Notes under the pieces: model-generated
What the model was told of the DNA's origin: nothing
The model's input: only the letters and a program-made list of their open reading frames with translations
Database searches by the model: none
Origin: a virus
Length of the DNA: 31,384 bases
Strand: one strand, 5' to 3'
Virus record (IMG/VR): IMGVR_UViG_3300035698_016670
Span: 1-31,384 of that record
In this document: positions 23,317-31,047 of the stretch, piece after piece
Layout of the letters: every line of letters begins with the position of its first letter
Position numbering within the stretch: position 1 is the first letter of the stretch
Made by a program: the position numbers and the translations under genes

Positions 23317-23928
23317 ATGAAAAAATTTAATGAATGGAAAAAGTTAAATGAAGACGTTGAAAATTTAAATGATGTAGAAATCCCAATAAAGGATGTAGTA
23401 GATATGTTAGGTTATTCTATTAAGAGTGTTTTAGAAGAGACAGAGAATATTGCAACACAACAACCACAACCACAACAAAATACTATTCAAGGTCAACAAC
23501 AAAAAACTATTCAAGAAAAACCACAACAAAATTCACAAGATTCACAAAATTCACAAAATTCTCAACAAAATGAAGCAGTTGGTCAAGAAAAATACATGGA
23601 AAAAATAGAACATAATTTGCAAGATTTATTCATATATTTAAATAAATATAAAATTAAATATGAATTTACAAATAATGATTTGCATGATACTTATACTCTT
23701 GCAGAAATTAAATTTCCTGATTTAATTAGTTCAGATCAAACAACTCTTCGACCAGAAATAATAGGAAATAATATTAGAGCATATTTAGGACCAAAATTAT
23801 TTAAAATAAATATGATTTTGAAAAAAATAAATAGAAAATCTGAGTCGGGATATGATTTAAGTTTATATGGTACAAAAAAATATTCTTTTATTTCAATTAA
23901 TTTAAAAGAATTTAAAAAAATGTATTAA
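23317..23928 (+). CDS. Gln-rich protein with capsid-targeting-like leader
   Basis: A 203-residue protein. Leader MKKFNEWKKLNED fits the shared form, with a cleavage candidate after LNE (residue 12). Residues about 50-90 are a Gln/Asn/Ser linker (QQPQPQQN, GQQQ, repeated SQN units). The C-terminal 110 residues look folded (IEHNLQDLFIYLNKYKIKYE) but are not recognised. It follows the 795-residue gene by 22 nt and its stop overlaps the convergent gene at 23925 by 4 nt. Confidence 0.75.
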   Translation: MKKFNEWKKLNEDVENLNDVEIPIKDVVDMLGYSIKSVLEETENIATQQPQPQQNTIQGQQQKTIQEKPQQNSQDSQNSQNSQQNEAVGQEKYMEKIEHNLQDLFIYLNKYKIKYEFTNNDLHDTYTLAEIKFPDLISSDQTTLRPEIIGNNIRAYLGPKLFKINMILKKINRKSESGYDLSLYGTKKYSFISINLKEFKKMY

Positions 23929-24332
23929 TAAATTTCTGGTCTAACAGAAATATTTCTTACTTTATTTAATATTGCAGAAATTTCATATTCTTCATTAACA
24001 ATAGTCAATTCAAATTGTTTTTCTAAATAACCATTATAATAATGATTTAACATCCAAGCAATATAATTAGATTTAATATAATCTTCTTTATTTAAGAAGT
24101 ATAATAAATCAATATATAGATTTTCTTTCTCATAAATTAAACCTTCTTTAAGTTTTGCATATAGTAAAGTCATAAATGCATCAGTTATATTTTCAGTGAT
24201 AAGTTTTAAATCAAATTTAGTTAAAGCATTAGCTTTTTTACCATTTTCAATTTTTTGAATTTTATCAAAAATTCTAGTAAGAAAGTTTATTTCTTCTTGA
24301 TTTAAGTATTTAAATTTGTCATCTATATTCAT
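23925..24332 (-). CDS. Hypothetical protein, 135 aa
   Basis: Not recognised; mostly helical and soluble, with no leader. It begins MNIDDKFKYLNQEEINFLTR. It is a single minus-strand gene within the plus-strand structural cluster and has a complete host-type promoter 27 nt upstream, so it is probably expressed early, unlike its neighbours. It is convergent with 23317-23928. Confidence 0.75.
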   Translation of the reverse strand: MNIDDKFKYLNQEEINFLTRIFDKIQKIENGKKANALTKFDLKLITENITDAFMTLLYAKLKEGLIYEKENLYIDLLYFLNKEDYIKSNYIAWMLNHYYNGYLEKQFELTIVNEEYEISAILNKVRNISVRPEIY

Positions 24333-24358
24333 AATTTTCTGTTTTTATTTTTGTTTTA

Positions 24359-24390
24359 CAAAAATACAATTTATTTTTGACATATACAAA
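24359..24390 (-). promoter_or_regulatory. Bacteroidota-type promoter
   Basis: On the minus strand: TTTG (24390-24387), a 20-nt spacer, then TATTTTTG (24366-24359), matching TTTG-N19-21-TAnnTTTG. It drives the gene starting at 24332. Confidence 0.75.
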
Positions 24391-24418
24391 CTTATTTTCA
24401 TTTTTTTTCAATAGATTA

Positions 24419-24432
24419 TATTTTATATATAA
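24419..24432 (+). promoter_or_regulatory. Candidate late-type TATATA promoter
   Basis: TATTTTATATATAA about 20 nt upstream of the ATG at 24453; the same class as before 20492 and 6162. Confidence 0.35.
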
Positions 24433-24452
24433 AAAAAACAAGATTTAAATTT

Positions 24453-24794
24453 ATGAAAACTTTGAAAAAATATAACAAATTTATTAATGAAGATTTAGAA
24501 GATATTAAAGATGATATCGCAACTAATTTAGAAGAATTTGAAAAAGATGATAATGTTGATGATATTGAAGATATTAAAAATGATGTAGATAAACAAGTTG
24601 AATTAATTAATAAAAAGAAAGTTTTAATAGATAACAAATTAAAATTATTAATTGATCAAATTGCATTAATTGATAATGATGATGATAAAAAAATAGTTCA
24701 ACAAAATATTGATAAATTAAAAAAAGATTTAACTAATTTTGATGAAACAATTCAAAGATTAAGTGATCAAAAAAAGACAATAGAAGATAACTAA
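24453..24794 (+). CDS. Coiled-coil protein with capsid-targeting-like leader
   Basis: A 113-residue protein. Leader MKTLKKYNKFINED is the clearest example of the shared form (INE at residues 11-13). The rest is acidic and helical with heptad-like Ile/Leu spacing (VELINKKKVLIDNKLKLLID), predicted to be a coiled coil. The stop overlaps the ATG of the tape-measure-like gene by one base (TAATG), so the two are translationally coupled. A chaperone or scaffold role for the large neighbour is possible. Confidence 0.75.
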   Translation: MKTLKKYNKFINEDLEDIKDDIATNLEEFEKDDNVDDIEDIKNDVDKQVELINKKKVLIDNKLKLLIDQIALIDNDDDKKIVQQNIDKLKKDLTNFDETIQRLSDQKKTIEDN

Positions 24795-27358
24795 TGAGTA
24801 AAGAAAGTGATTTTGTAGATAAATTAACAGATTTTACATCAGCTTTAGAAAATTTAGTGGAAATATTACAGGAACAAATTAAATCTAACCCAAGTGAAGT
24901 TTTCAATAAATTTATGGAGAATATGGATGCTGCATCTATTAAAAATATTGAAGATAGTTTAACAGAAATAAAAGTTGATGTAAAAAATATAAATAAAACA
25001 TCAGAGAAAACTTTGGAGATAGTTAAGGGAATTAAAGATTCTAAAGAAACTGGAATGTTTGGAGAAATTGAGACAGGAACAAATAAAGATAAAGTAATTG
25101 CAGGTGTTAAAACAGTTGTATTAATTGCTGCTGGAGTTCTTGCTATTGGTATGGCTTTCAAAATTGTTGGAGATGTTGATTTTATGTCTGTTGTGAGTTT
25201 AGGTTTAGGTATTATGTTTGTTGCAATGGCATTTTCTAAAGTCGCGTCAATTAAAGATGATAAAGGAAAATCTATGGATATGAAAACTGCCATATTAACA
25301 TCATTAATAATGATAATAATGTCTGGTGCAATTCTTGTTTCTGGTATGTTATTACAATTAATGCCGGAACTTAGTCTTGGAACATTAATTACAATAATTG
25401 GTGTTGGTGCTGGAATGGGATTAGCAACATATTTTTTATTAAAAGGTCTTGGTAAGTTAAAAACAAAAGATTTGGGAATGGCTATATTTGCTCCATTAAT
25501 TTTACCATTAATTGCTCAAGCAATTGTTTGGTCTGGAGAGATTTTACAAGATATGCCATCAATTACTATGGAACAAGTTTTAGGTGCATTAGGTGTTGGT
25601 GTTGCATTGGCCCCTATTGCAATATCATTTGGTTTTATGATGAAAGGGTTGAAAGGTGCTACACCAGTAGAAATTTTGATGGGGAGTGCATCAATAATTC
25701 TTATATCTGCTGCAATAATGATATCATCTTGGATATTATCTGTTGGAAATTATGATGGAAATTATCCAAATTGGAAATGGGGTGCAAGTGTTGGATTATC
25801 AATACTTGCGTTCAGTATTCCAATGATAATTCTTGGAGTATTGGCAATGGCAGGAGTTGGACTACCAGCTTTAGGTTTGGCAATGATAGCAATACCAATG
25901 GTAGTTGCTACAATTGTTATTGCATCATTATTATTACCTCTTGGTTCGTATGAAAAATATCCTAATGCAAGTTGGGCTGCAGGAGTTGGACTTTCAATAT
26001 TAGCATTTGGTATTCCAATGATGCTATTAGGAGTTTTTATTTTTTCAACCTTAGGGTTTGGTTTAGCGATGGTTGTATCAGGTGGTGCGGCAATGTTAAT
26101 TATTGCGACAACAATTGTTGCAGCATCTAAAATATTATCAACTGGTACATATGAAAAATACCCATCTCTTAAATGGTCTCAGGGAGTTGCATTATCAATA
26201 AGATCTTTTTCAGATGTTTTAGCAAAAATGACTGGAATGAGTATTCTTTCAAATATTTTTGGTGGTAATGATGTTGATTTAGAATCTTTTATAATAACTA
26301 TTTCAAAGGCAATGGTTATAGCAGGAAAAGAGTTTCAAGGTGCTGATAACGTATTTGGTGGGAATTTTCCGACAAAAGAATGGGCAGAAGGTGTTGGTGG
26401 TTCAATTATGGCATTTGCATTAGCACTTGAATCACAAGGCAATGAAGGTGGAGTATTTCAAAAATTATTTGGTAAAAAACAAGATTTAAAAACATTCATA
26501 ACAGAAATAGTTGGAGCATTAATTACGGCAGGAGAAAAATTTAAAGATGCAGATAAGGGCACTTTTGGTGGAAATTTTCCAAAAAAAGAATGGGCAGAAG
26601 GTGTTGGAGGTTCAATATTAGCATTTGCCCAAGCTATTAAAGCACTTGATGATGCTGGTGTTGATATAGATGCAGATGATTTATATGATGATGATGGGGC
26701 AATTGCAATAATGTTAGGCTTAGTTAATGGTTTATTTGCAGTTGGAAAACTTTTTAATACTAAAAATAAAGATGGTAATTTCTTTGATGTTTCAACAACA
26801 CCAAATGATGAATGGGTTAAAAATGTATCAAATGCAATAAATATATTTACAAATATTAAACAAGATGGTGTTGATCCATTAGAATTATTTTTTAAAGCAT
26901 TAGATGATTTAACATCAATAAGTTGGAACAGATTAAACAGATTAGATAAAGTTGCAGAAGCAATAAGAAGTTTAAGAATAGAAATTAATAAATTAAATAT
27001 TGATAAAGTAAATTCTTTAATGTCATTAGGTGCTGGTTTTCAATTATTATCATTAGTTGATGAAGAACAATTAGAAAATGTATTAGATGTCATAGATGCT
27101 AAGAAGAAAACAATTACACAAGTTGTAGATAATAATGGTGTTATGAGTGATGTTTTTGATAAATTATTTCACAAAACTGGTACTCAATCAGAACCATCAA
27201 CTTTTGGAGGGCCTACAATAGTTCCTACTGAAGAAAAATCATTTGAAACAATTCTTTTAGAACACGTTGCAAATATTGACACAAATATAGAATCTATGTC
27301 AACTATAACAACAACCGAAAGAGAAGAAGTATTAGATGCTAAAGATGTAGAAGAATAA
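24794..27358 (+). CDS. Large hydrophobic repeat protein, tape-measure-like
   Basis: An 854-residue protein. Residues 1-100 are soluble helix. Residues about 110-480 contain many Gly/Ala/Ile/Leu/Met-rich membrane-type helices. The C-terminal region (700-854) is soluble. A motif recurs with near-constant spacing at about residues 126, 190, 254, 318, 384, 451, 522, 591 and 659; the best copies read YEKYPNASWAAGVGLSILAF and GNFPTKEWAEGVGGSIMAF. Later copies lose hydrophobicity and become soluble. Great length, central hydrophobic helices and internal periodicity are features of tail tape measure proteins, but a membrane-embedded injection protein is an alternative. The antisense frame at 24733-25293 is a shadow. 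Confidence 0.75.
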   Translation: MSKESDFVDKLTDFTSALENLVEILQEQIKSNPSEVFNKFMENMDAASIKNIEDSLTEIKVDVKNINKTSEKTLEIVKGIKDSKETGMFGEIETGTNKDKVIAGVKTVVLIAAGVLAIGMAFKIVGDVDFMSVVSLGLGIMFVAMAFSKVASIKDDKGKSMDMKTAILTSLIMIIMSGAILVSGMLLQLMPELSLGTLITIIGVGAGMGLATYFLLKGLGKLKTKDLGMAIFAPLILPLIAQAIVWSGEILQDMPSITMEQVLGALGVGVALAPIAISFGFMMKGLKGATPVEILMGSASIILISAAIMISSWILSVGNYDGNYPNWKWGASVGLSILAFSIPMIILGVLAMAGVGLPALGLAMIAIPMVVATIVIASLLLPLGSYEKYPNASWAAGVGLSILAFGIPMMLLGVFIFSTLGFGLAMVVSGGAAMLIIATTIVAASKILSTGTYEKYPSLKWSQGVALSIRSFSDVLAKMTGMSILSNIFGGNDVDLESFIITISKAMVIAGKEFQGADNVFGGNFPTKEWAEGVGGSIMAFALALESQGNEGGVFQKLFGKKQDLKTFITEIVGALITAGEKFKDADKGTFGGNFPKKEWAEGVGGSILAFAQAIKALDDAGVDIDADDLYDDDGAIAIMLGLVNGLFAVGKLFNTKNKDGNFFDVSTTPNDEWVKNVSNAINIFTNIKQDGVDPLELFFKALDDLTSISWNRLNRLDKVAEAIRSLRIEINKLNIDKVNSLMSLGAGFQLLSLVDEEQLENVLDVIDAKKKTITQVVDNNGVMSDVFDKLFHKTGTQSEPSTFGGPTIVPTEEKSFETILLEHVANIDTNIESMSTITTTEREEVLDAKDVEE

Positions 27359-27442
27359 AAGTTAAATAAATTCAATAAAATTTAATATTAATAAAAACCT
27401 TTATATTTTTTTAATCTATAAAAAGAAAAATAATAAATCAAA

Positions 27443-27868
27443 TTGTTTAAAAAATATAAATTATTATTTTCTTATATAAAGACAATTAAAAAACATTTGC
27501 CTGATATAAGAAATCATTTTATTTCTAATAATCTTAGAAATACTTTTATTATAAAAGATATGAATATAGATTCCATTTATAGAATTTATACAGTATTAAA
27601 TTTCCCAGAACAAACAATAAATAATATTCAAAAATATGGTTATTATTATATGGATAACGAGACTAAAAAATTTATATCTCAATTAAATACAGAATTAAAA
27701 AAATATGGATTAGATGAATTAGTAGGATTATCAAAAGCAGACCAAATTGGTGAAAATAATATTTTGATTGTTGTTCAATTTAAATTATTAAAAATTGAAA
27801 AAATATATCGAAGATTAATATATTTTCTAATTGCAATAATAATTGGTGCATGTTTATTTTTTATATAA
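27443..27868 (+). CDS. Hypothetical protein with C-terminal membrane anchor
   Basis: A 141-residue protein, not recognised. The N-terminus is basic and aromatic (MFKKYKLLFSYIKTIKKH). Residues about 122-141 (RRLIYFLIAIIIGACLFF) form one C-terminal transmembrane helix preceded by Arg/Lys, making it a tail-anchored protein. The start is TTG at 27443; an ATG at 27561 is the alternative, but the TTG keeps the basic N-terminal helix. It lies after the tape-measure-like gene with an 84-nt AT-rich gap. Confidence 0.65.
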   Translation: MFKKYKLLFSYIKTIKKHLPDIRNHFISNNLRNTFIIKDMNIDSIYRIYTVLNFPEQTINNIQKYGYYYMDNETKKFISQLNTELKKYGLDELVGLSKADQIGENNILIVVQFKLLKIEKIYRRLIYFLIAIIIGACLFFI

Positions 27869-27919
27869 ATATGAAAACTTTAATAAATAATAATAATATA
27901 AAACAAAAAAAATTAAATT

Positions 27920-28387
27920 ATGAAAGAAATAATAAAAAAAGATATTGATAAACAATATCAGGATTTAGCTGATGAATCAGAAGATATTATTGATTTTTTT
28001 AATGAAAGATTATCTCAATTTGCACATCCAATTGATATAAAATTTTATTTTCAATCAAATAGTAAACAAAAAAACCAATTAATTAAAATATCAAAAATAC
28101 CTCTTCAATATGAAGCAATTATAAATTGTGATTTATTAGTACAAATAAACACAGAATATTTTGATGCTTTTTCTACAGATTCAGAGCTTGGTAATATTAA
28201 TGAAATATTATTTGATCAAGAACTAGATAAAATTTCTGTTAATCCAAAAACAGAGAAAATATCTTTAACTGCGCGTAATATTAAAGCAAGCAAAGGAATA
28301 ATTGAAAAATTTTCATATGAAGCAGTTATTAGAGCTGAAGAAATTGAAGAATTATTTGAAGAACAAAAAAAAGAAAATAAAGAATAA
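27920..28387 (+). CDS. Hypothetical protein, 155 aa
   Basis: Not recognised. It has an acidic N-terminal helix (DIDKQYQDLADESEDIIDFF), a beta-rich middle (HPIDIKFYFQSN, YEAIINCDLLVQINTEYFDA) and a charged C-terminal helix ending KEENKE-type. It is followed 24 nt later by 28412-29299 and is probably in the same transcription unit. Confidence 0.75.
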   Translation: MKEIIKKDIDKQYQDLADESEDIIDFFNERLSQFAHPIDIKFYFQSNSKQKNQLIKISKIPLQYEAIINCDLLVQINTEYFDAFSTDSELGNINEILFDQELDKISVNPKTEKISLTARNIKASKGIIEKFSYEAVIRAEEIEELFEEQKKENKE

Positions 28388-28411
28388 TATCAAAAAATAA
28401 AATAAAAAAAT

Positions 28412-29299
28412 ATGACAACAAATAAAAAAAATATAGAAAATACAAAAAATACTAATGAAATTGAAATGGAAGAATTTATTATTGATGAAACAAATGAAAC
28501 AATTGAAACAACTAAACCAAAAAATATTGTAGTTAAATCAAAAGATCCATTAGATGAATTAGTAAACCATGATTTTTCATTAGAAGATGATATAAATATT
28601 AAAGAATATTCAGAGGTAATTTATTTGCTCAATGATAGTAATAAAGAAGCAAAAAAATTTGAAGCAGAAGATATTATAAAAAATATTGGAACAAAATATC
28701 TTGATAAAGAATATCTTGGTAATATTGAAAAAACTATGATGAATATGAAATATTTTCTTAAAAAATATGAAGATACAATTAATTTATCAAATGAAGAAAA
28801 AACAAATTTATTTGCAGTTGGGAAATTTATGAAAAATAATGTTGTTAATGAAGTTTCAAAAATGAAAATTAATTTAACATTTACAATTAAAGAATACAAA
28901 TTTTTATCAAATACTTTTAGAAGTAAGATTCCTTTTAATGGAGATGAAATTTTTAATATGATTGATCTTAATGAAAAATATTTGAAAAAATGGGTTGAAA
29001 TATATAAAAAATTACCAAAACACGAAACAGAATTTGATGTAATAATTGATATTAATAATCTTGTTATGCTTTATCATTTTTTAAATAAATATAGTATAAA
29101 AGGAATCAATGAAGAATTTTATAATTTTGCGACATTATTAGAAAAAATAGCAGAAACTCATAAAGTTTATAATGCATTTGGAGTTTTAATTGAAAGAATC
29201 AATACTGATTATGAACAATGGATTTCAAATATGGGAACTGATGAAAAAGAAGATGAACAACAAAATGAACAACAAAAAGAACAACAAAATGAACAATAA
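28412..29299 (+). CDS. Hypothetical protein, 295 aa
   Basis: Not recognised. The first 45 residues are disordered and rich in Asn, Thr and Glu. Residues 50-270 are helical and soluble (KYLDKEYLGNIEKTMMNMKY, DVIIDINNLVMLYHFLNKYS). The last 20 residues are Gln/Glu repeats (DEQQNEQQKEQQNEQ), a low-complexity tail encoded by repeated GAACAACAAAA units. Its last 11 nt overlap the start of dUTPase. Confidence 0.75.
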   Translation: MTTNKKNIENTKNTNEIEMEEFIIDETNETIETTKPKNIVVKSKDPLDELVNHDFSLEDDINIKEYSEVIYLLNDSNKEAKKFEAEDIIKNIGTKYLDKEYLGNIEKTMMNMKYFLKKYEDTINLSNEEKTNLFAVGKFMKNNVVNEVSKMKINLTFTIKEYKFLSNTFRSKIPFNGDEIFNMIDLNEKYLKKWVEIYKKLPKHETEFDVIIDINNLVMLYHFLNKYSIKGINEEFYNFATLLEKIAETHKVYNAFGVLIERINTDYEQWISNMGTDEKEDEQQNEQQKEQQNEQ

Positions 29300-29762
29300 T
29301 AAATATATATTAAAAAGTAGAGGGTTTGAAATAGTGTCAGATGAACATAGAAAATTTTTAAATGATGATATAAAATTACCATTAAGAGGAAGTAAAATAT
29401 GTGCAGGGTATGATTTTTATACTAATGAAATGATAAGATTACAACCAGGTGAAGAACACGTTTTTTGGACTGATATTAAAGCATATATGTTATCAGATGA
29501 AGTTCTAAAAATACATGTTAGAAGTTCATCCATTTTTAATGGATTAAATTTAAAAAATCAAACTGGAATAATTGATTCAGATTATTTTTCCAATTCTAAA
29601 AATGATGGAAATATTGGAATTTGTTTAAAAAATATTGGAGATTCATATGTTGATGTTTCTAAATATGATAGAATCGCACAAGGTATATTCCATAAATATT
29701 TAGAATCAGATAATTGCAATTCAAATGAAGATAGAAATGGTGGATATGGATCAACAACATAA
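29289..29762 (+). CDS. dut: dUTPase (deoxyuridine 5'-triphosphate nucleotidohydrolase)
   Basis: A 157-residue trimeric-type dUTPase that hydrolyses dUTP to dUMP and PPi, keeping uracil out of phage DNA and feeding dTMP synthesis. All five motifs are present: I AGYDFY (39-44), II RSSS (78-81), III GIIDSDYF (93-100) with the catalytic Asp, IV DRIAQGIF (127-134), V RNGGYGST (149-156). The frame is open upstream to 29190, but that part only shadows the Gln-rich tail of the previous gene; the ATG at 29289 gives normal length and an 11-nt overlap (ATGAACAATAA). Confidence 0.9.
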   Translation: MNNNKYILKSRGFEIVSDEHRKFLNDDIKLPLRGSKICAGYDFYTNEMIRLQPGEEHVFWTDIKAYMLSDEVLKIHVRSSSIFNGLNLKNQTGIIDSDYFSNSKNDGNIGICLKNIGDSYVDVSKYDRIAQGIFHKYLESDNCNSNEDRNGGYGSTT

Positions 29763-29931
29763 TTTATTGAATAAAATAATAAAAGCATCAAATATTATTC
29801 ACAAAGAATACATTAAAGGCTCTACTAATTATATTATTGTAGGTGAACCCCAATCAACTATTTTATATGATTTATTTAAAAAAGAAGAAAGAATTAATAA
29901 ATTTAAAAAAATATTAAATGGAAAATCTTAA
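29746..29931 (+). CDS. Small hypothetical protein
   Basis: A 61-residue protein (MDQQHNLLNKIIKASNIIHK) in a chain of overlapping genes: its start lies in the end of dUTPase and its stop overlaps the next ATG by 14 nt. ATGs at 29725 and 29737 are also possible starts (68 or 64 residues). Not recognised; the GSTNYIIVGEPQSTILYDLF segment suggests a small alpha/beta fold. Confidence 0.55.
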   Translation: MDQQHNLLNKIIKASNIIHKEYIKGSTNYIIVGEPQSTILYDLFKKEERINKFKKILNGKS

Positions 29932-30406
29932 AAAACTTAAAATAAATTCAGGATATGAAGAATTTATGAATGTTTATTGTCATAATATGAAAATAGTTGG
30001 ACCAATGGTGGTTACTAGAGATGTTAAAACAATTTTTATTAAACTGTTGATGTTGTTTCCATTAAAAGATAAAAAATTAAAATATTTTTTATCTTTAGAT
30101 CCAAAAACAAAAGTTGGATATATGTCAAAATATATGATGAAAATTGCAAGACAATTAGAAATTCCTCAAGAAATGATAAAACAATATTATGATGCAAAAG
30201 TAAATTTTAAATTTTATCAATCTTTTGTAGATAAAATAGACAAAAATAGTAAAAATTATGAATATTTAATTGAACAACTTAGATATGAAATTAAACGAGA
30301 TGTTTATAAACGAATTTTACGAGATTCGACAATTGCATTATCATCTACAATATTTCATAGTTTTGATAATATTAGAAAACTTAAATTAGAAAAAATCTTA
30401 AATTAA
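29918..30406 (+). CDS. Hypothetical protein, 162 aa
   Basis: Not recognised. It is basic and helical (LKYFLSLDPKTKVGYMSKYM, IEQLRYEIKRDVYKRILRDS). No leader or membrane segment. It is the last gene of the run of overlapping genes from 28412. The 128-nt gap after it is AT-rich with no gene seen; a TTTTTTATATAAAATATT segment near 30503-30520 may serve the next gene. Confidence 0.7.
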   Translation: MENLKKLKINSGYEEFMNVYCHNMKIVGPMVVTRDVKTIFIKLLMLFPLKDKKLKYFLSLDPKTKVGYMSKYMMKIARQLEIPQEMIKQYYDAKVNFKFYQSFVDKIDKNSKNYEYLIEQLRYEIKRDVYKRILRDSTIALSSTIFHSFDNIRKLKLEKILN

Positions 30407-30534
30407 AATATAAAAAATATAAAAATGAACTGTACTAAATAATAATATGGTAATTCCAAGCATAAAATATAGATATAGAATAGAGCTTACATCTCCATTT
30501 TATATTTTTTATATAAAATATTAATTATAACATT

Positions 30535-30858
30535 ATGAAACAATACACAATTATGTTTAATGGGAAAGAATTTAAAGTTGAATCACGAGAACATGAATTA
30601 ATGTTTTTTTCTATGTGGAAAGCAATTAGACAATCAATACCTGAATTTATTGATGAAGAATATTTTGCTCAATGCAATGATTGGTTTATAAATCCAAATA
30701 AAGCAATTAATGAACAAAAACAGGATAGTGTTTTGAATTGGTATGGGTTAATTAAGAAAAAAAATATAATTAATGAAGATACAGTAATTTTTATTCGCAC
30801 AGTTAAAGCCTGTTATGATTGGGAAAAGAAAAATGATAAATATATATTTGTAATATAA
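30535..30858 (+). CDS. Hypothetical protein, 107 aa
   Basis: Not recognised. It begins MKQYTIMFNGKEFKVESREH, a beta-hairpin-like start, then a Trp/Phe-rich helical body (MWKAIRQSIPEFIDEEYFAQ, NDWFINPNKAI). The ATG follows a short AT-rich leader. It is 21 nt upstream of the next small gene. Confidence 0.7.
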   Translation: MKQYTIMFNGKEFKVESREHELMFFSMWKAIRQSIPEFIDEEYFAQCNDWFINPNKAINEQKQDSVLNWYGLIKKKNIINEDTVIFIRTVKACYDWEKKNDKYIFVI

Positions 30859-30879
30859 AGAAAAATTATTAAACAAGAT

Positions 30880-31047
30880 ATGAAAGAAACACAAGAAATA
30901 TTAATTAAAATGGGATTTGAAAATCTAAAAAATAATGTATGGGATTCTGATTTGTTTGGTATATTTATATTACATAAAGATGCTACACCAAAACAATTAG
31001 CTGCATTTATTTATAAGATTCGTCAAAGAAAACACAGAAGTCTTTAG
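30880..31047 (+). CDS. Small protein, C-terminus supplied by a mobile-element hairpin
   Basis: A 55-residue frame: MKETQEILIKMGFENLKNNV, WDSDLFGIFILHKDA, then TPKQLAAFIYKIRQRKHRSL. The last residues and the TAG stop are encoded inside the hairpin at 31033-31055 (stop in its TCTTTAG loop). The TPKQLAAFIYKI part looks like a genuine helix, so the original protein was probably longer or ended differently before the element inserted. Function unknown. Confidence 0.55.
   Translation: MKETQEILIKMGFENLKNNVWDSDLFGIFILHKDATPKQLAAFIYKIRQRKHRSL

Noticed and set aside
24733-25293. 186-residue minus-strand frame opposite the tape-measure-like gene
   Set aside because: Shadow of hydrophobic coding; the plus frame shows repeats and a coupled start.
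29190-29288. Longer N-terminus for dUTPase
   Set aside because: It would overlap the upstream gene by 110 nt and encodes only a frame-shadow of its Gln-rich tail; dUTPase motifs fit a start at 29289.
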